Part shown: piece by piece, positions 62,885-64,000 of the stretch
Numbering within the stretch: the first letter of the stretch is position 1
Layout of the letters: every line of letters starts with the position of its first letter
Origin: Pseudomonas yamanorum
GTDB taxonomy: Bacteria; Pseudomonadota; Gammaproteobacteria; Pseudomonadales; Pseudomonadaceae
DNA length: 64,000 nucleotides
Direction of reading: 5' to 3'
Assembly: GCF_900105735.1 (NCBI RefSeq)
Contig: NZ_LT629793.1
Coordinates: 62,001-126,000 of the forward strand
Notes under the pieces: model-generated
Seen by the model: only the letters and a program-made list of their open reading frames with translations
Databases searched by the model: none
Told to the model about the DNA's origin: nothing
Made by a program: the position numbers and the translations under genes

Positions 62885-63826
62885 TTAAAGCATCGCCGCC
62901 TTTTGCCTGAGCATTTCGATAAACATCCCTAGCTCGCGACTCACCGGGTCACCCCGGCGCAGCAGCATGCCGAACGGCGCGAGCTGCACCTCCAGCGCCA
63001 CCGGCAGTGCGACCACCAGGCCCATTTTCAGGTAATCCCGCAGGGCGCTTTCCGAGAGCACCATAATTGCGTCGGTCAGTTGAATCAGTTGCTGCATGGA
63101 ATACACCGAGCTGCATTCGATGATGTCTGCCGGCTGCGGTAACGCAAGGCGTTGCAGCGCTTCGTCGAAGCCGATGCGCGCCGGGCTGGTTTCCGGTTGC
63201 AGGATCCACGGCCAGTCGCTGACCAGCTCCGTCAACGCCAGGTCATCACGCTGGGCCAGGGGATGGCCGGCGTGCACCACCACCAACAAACGCTCGTTGC
63301 CCAAGGGTTCGAAGGTGTAATGCTCGCTGTCGGTGGCGGCATTGCGCCGCGCGATGGCCAAGTCGATGCGGCCTTGTTCCAGCAACTGGATCACCTGGTC
63401 GCTGGTGTCGCCCATGATGCGAATGCGCAGTTGGGGATTGAGTGTCTTGATCTGGGCGATGGAGTCCATCACCAGGTCCGGGGCCGCGCCCATGATGGTG
63501 CCAATCGACAAGTAGCCATAGCCGCCCTGTTGACGTGCCATCAGGTCTTCGGCGCAACGGTCGAGACCACTCAGCGCCGACTCGGCAAAGCGGATCAGTT
63601 CCTTGCCCAGCGCAGTCGGGCGCATGCCCCGGGGCAGGCGCTCGAACAGGTCACAGGCAAACATGTCCTCGATCTCGCGCAACATGCGCGTCGCCGCCGG
63701 CTGCGACATGTTCAGGCTTTGGGACGCACGGTGCAGGTTCTGGCTGGAACTCAAGGCCACCAGCATGTGCAGATGCTTGTAGCGCAGGCGGTTGAACAGG
63801 CTGCGGGAGATCAACGGACTACTCAT
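62885..63826 (-). CDS. LysR-family regulator
   Basis: A 313-residue regulator starting at the ATG at 63826 after AAGGAT; earlier frame extension crosses the divergent promoter. The helix-turn-helix is NLHRASQSLNMSQPAATRMLREIE (about 31-54). The effector domain runs from about 95 to 305. It is divergent from an MFS gene, the usual arrangement for a regulator of an uptake and catabolic operon; the substrate cannot be told from this window. Confidence 0.92.
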   Translation of the reverse strand: MSSPLISRSLFNRLRYKHLHMLVALSSSQNLHRASQSLNMSQPAATRMLREIEDMFACDLFERLPRGMRPTALGKELIRFAESALSGLDRCAEDLMARQQGGYGYLSIGTIMGAAPDLVMDSIAQIKTLNPQLRIRIMGDTSDQVIQLLEQGRIDLAIARRNAATDSEHYTFEPLGNERLLVVVHAGHPLAQRDDLALTELVSDWPWILQPETSPARIGFDEALQRLALPQPADIIECSSVYSMQQLIQLTDAIMVLSESALRDYLKMGLVVALPVALEVQLAPFGMLLRRGDPVSRELGMFIEMLRQKAAML

Positions 63827-63842
63827 TTTTATCCTTGTTATC

Positions 63843-63859
63843 GATACCCTGAGGTTATC
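63843..63859. promoter_or_regulatory. Dyad, possible LysR site
   Basis: GATACCCTGAGGTTATC, an imperfect dyad (GATAcC / GgTTATC), lies 16 bp upstream of the lysR start in the divergent gap. It could be the autoregulatory site; no test is possible from sequence. Confidence 0.3.
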
Positions 63860-63942
63860 AGTTGTAAGCGAGATTCGATTTGTAGCGCATGGATTGAGCG
63901 CCGTACAGTCCTTCCCATAAGAACAAAACACCGGACTGAACA

Positions 63943-64000
63943 ATGAAGACCCTGCCCGCACCTCTGCTCGCCAAAATTTCCTGGCGGCTGCTGCCCTTCC
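63943..64000 (+). CDS. MFS transporter, start only (cut by window end)
   Basis: The first 19 codons, MKTLPAPLLAKISWRLLPF, read like the start of an anion:cation-symporter-type MFS transporter. The rest lies beyond the window. It is divergent from the LysR regulator, which probably controls it. Confidence 0.6.
   Translation, partial: MKTLPAPLLAKISWRLLPF

Overview
The window looks like a chromosomal segment of a fluorescent-group Pseudomonas. The evidence is high-GC codon use throughout, an aconitase B, a 751-residue LdcA-type decarboxylase and a MiaE that read like typical Pseudomonas proteins, an ANR box with pseudomonad geometry, and many REP/REPIN palindromes of the kind abundant in P. fluorescens relatives. 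I see no tRNA or rRNA gene, CRISPR array, prophage or plasmid module. One IS4-type insertion sequence is present.

Region 1 (about 0.16-17.3 kb) is a long, tightly packed + strand block. It encodes a secreted outer-membrane-type protein, two DUF1254/DUF1214 proteins, a second barrel-like protein, a DUF2092 protein, a proline-rich exported protein, a complete MoxR-DUF58-DUF4381-VWA-VWA/TPR-BatD module, a periplasmic HAD phosphatase, a type I sulfatase and a membrane-fused spermidine-synthase-like protein. Nearly every product is exported or membrane bound, and many genes overlap by ATGA. The block therefore reads as one cell-envelope system of unknown purpose.

Region 2 (17.3-25.4 kb) holds a DUF3313 lipoprotein, a seven-haem cytochrome c with TPRs, a beta-lactamase-fold protein that lacks its catalytic serine, a MipA/OmpV protein and an RstA/RstB-like two-component system. 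Similar 10-bp-phased repeats lie upstream of the beta-lactamase-fold gene and of the response regulator gene.

Region 3 (25.6-33.1 kb) contains an orphan ectoine synthase with an MFS transporter, miaE, an ANR-controlled universal stress protein, an inverted pair of about 310-bp repeats around a REPIN, a DUF1289 gene, and acnB with a strongly folded leader. Region 4 (33.4-38.7 kb) is a compact Fur-controlled siderophore locus: one NIS synthetase, one MFS exporter and one TonB-dependent receptor. Region 5 (38.7-46.3 kb) contains a MerR/old-yellow-enzyme pair with a textbook MerR operator, poxB, the IS4-type element inserted exactly into the terminator behind poxB, an FMN reductase, a small unknown protein, an orphan GspG-like pseudopilin and a LysR regulator.

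Region 6 (46.3-64 kb) begins with six tandem copies of a 174-bp REPIN-containing unit. It continues with ldcA and a GNAT gene, a MocR regulator divergent from a CMD/GNAT/azoreductase operon, a PatB-type lyase, and a 1115-residue HrpK-like protein with five N-terminal repeats. Then come a SsuF-like molbindin divergent from a sulfonate/sulfate-ester ABC transporter, a FecI/FecR pair with no receptor gene beside it, and a LysR regulator divergent from an MFS gene cut by the window end.

All family names come from reading the translated sequence. No database search was run.
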